DNA of 6,068 nt, taken from positions 1,569 through 7,636 of the forward strand of contig DMIX01000194.1 of the NCBI GenBank assembly GCA_003451975.1, written 5' to 3'. Shown here piece after piece: positions 5,553 to 6,068 of this stretch. Source of the stretch: Propionibacteriaceae bacterium. Its GTDB lineage: Bacteria; Actinomycetota; Actinomycetes; Propionibacteriales; Propionibacteriaceae. The position numbers and the translations under genes were made by a program. Within the stretch, counting starts at the first letter, position 1. Each line of letters opens with the position of its first letter. A model generated the notes under the pieces. The model searched no databases, was not told the origin of the DNA, and was given only the letters and a program-made list of their open reading frames with translations.

Positions 5553-6068
5553 ATGGCAGATACGCCCTCGCCACAGAACACTTCCATCCCTGATCTGGCC
5601 GCTATCTGGGCGCACATCACCACGAATGCCGATCCATCCACCAAGGGTTGGCTCAGTGGCATCAGGCCGGTGGCGATGCACGACTCTTTGCTGATCCTCG
5701 CTGTGGCTAACGAGTTCACCCGTGATCGTGTCGAATCGCGCCTGCGTCCCACCATCGAAAGCCAGCTCAGCGCCCACCTGGGAACGCCCACCCGGCTGGC
5801 CATCACTGTCGACCCCAGCCTCGCGGCGGAGGTCGAGGCCGACGACGTCGAGGAACCTCCGGCGCCGCTCGAGGTCCCCACACCCACCCGTACAGGTTCG
5901 CCGCGCCCGGTCAACGGTGATCGCCTGAACCCCAAGTATTCCTTCGAATCGTTCGTCATCGGTTCCTCGAATCGCTTCGCCCACGCCGCGGCCGTCGCCG
6001 TCGCCGAAGCCCCCGGCAAGGCGTACAACCCGCTGATGATCTACGGCGAATCGGGCCTGGGTAAGACC
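5553..6068 (+). CDS. dnaA: Chromosomal replication initiator DnaA (N-terminal part)
   Basis: The first 172 codons are present; the gene runs off the right edge. DnaA is the AAA+ initiator that binds DnaA boxes at oriC, melts DNA and loads DnaB helicase. Domain I (about 12-87, [11 protein letters not shown]... to AITVDP) mediates self-association and helicase contact. Domain II is a short acidic/proline-rich linker (about 88-124, [19 protein letters not shown]), much shorter than in Streptomyces. Domain III begins at [20 protein letters not shown] (125-144), and the window ends exactly at the last residue of Walker A, GESGLGKT (165-172). Start: ATG 5553-5555 gives MADTPSP, like the MAD start of many actinobacterial DnaA proteins. 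The nearest ribosome-site-like run, GGGGG at 5535-5539, is 13 nt away, and an in-frame GTG at 5541-5543 is too close to it. Two DnaA-box-like sites lie upstream, suggesting autoregulation. Confidence 0.96.
   Translation, partial: MADTPSPQNTSIPDLAAIWAHITTNADPSTKGWLSGIRPVAMHDSLLILAVANEFTRDRVESRLRPTIESQLSAHLGTPTRLAITVDPSLAAEVEADDVEEPPAPLEVPTPTRTGSPRPVNGDRLNPKYSFESFVIGSSNRFAHAAAVAVAEAPGKAYNPLMIYGESGLGKT

Noticed and set aside
5207..6028. Minus-strand open frames of 273 and 223 codons (5207-6028, 5313-5984)
   Set aside because: They run antisense through the unmistakable start of dnaA and across the rpmH/dnaA control region; the sequences show no family features.
1..6068. Undescribed defence, mobile or biosynthetic system
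   Set aside because: Every gene fits the conserved dnaA-parB core; no transposase, phage, toxin-antitoxin, CRISPR repeat, tRNA or rRNA sequence was seen on either strand.

Overview
This window is the dnaA-proximal chromosomal core of a high-GC Gram-positive bacterium (Actinomycetota). Three things support that. The gene order is the conserved one: parB-parA-rsmG-jag-yidC-yidD-rnpA-rpmH on the minus strand, divergent from dnaA on the plus strand. Coding is GC-rich, with frequent GTG starts. The proteins carry actinobacterial signatures (ParB '[12 protein letters not shown]', DnaA '[20 protein letters not shown]', L34 '[29 protein letters not shown]'). I cannot name a genus from the sequence alone.

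Layout, left to right. 1-123 (+) is the C-terminal end of a GNAT-type acetyltransferase, cut by the window edge. 124-204 is a short convergent intergenic gap with an inverted repeat spanning the end of that gene. 205-2036 (-) holds parB and parA, overlapping by 4 nt, with a perfect parS site inside the parA coding sequence and a second near-perfect parS just upstream of parA. 2140-5235 (-) is a compact block read in the order rpmH, rnpA, yidD, yidC, jag, rsmG, with gaps of 0 to about 16 nt or 4-nt overlaps. 5236-5552 is the divergent rpmH/dnaA control region; it contains plausible promoters in both directions, a 15-bp palindrome on the putative dnaA -10/start region, and two DnaA-box-like 9-mers. 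5553-6068 (+) is the first 172 codons of dnaA, ending exactly at the Walker A threonine.

How the genes work together. DnaA starts replication; the main oriC unwinding region probably lies beyond the window, after dnaA. ParA/ParB with parS segregate the newly copied origin. rpmH and rnpA supply ribosomal protein L34 and the RNase P protein. YidD, YidC and Jag form the membrane-protein insertion and envelope-linked group. RsmG modifies 16S rRNA. This is housekeeping DNA and I see no mobile element, CRISPR array, RNA gene or undescribed accessory system. The points worth a second look are regulatory: parS used as protein-coding sequence, parS sitting over a predicted parA promoter, the palindrome on the dnaA promoter, and start-codon choices for jag, yidC and dnaA.
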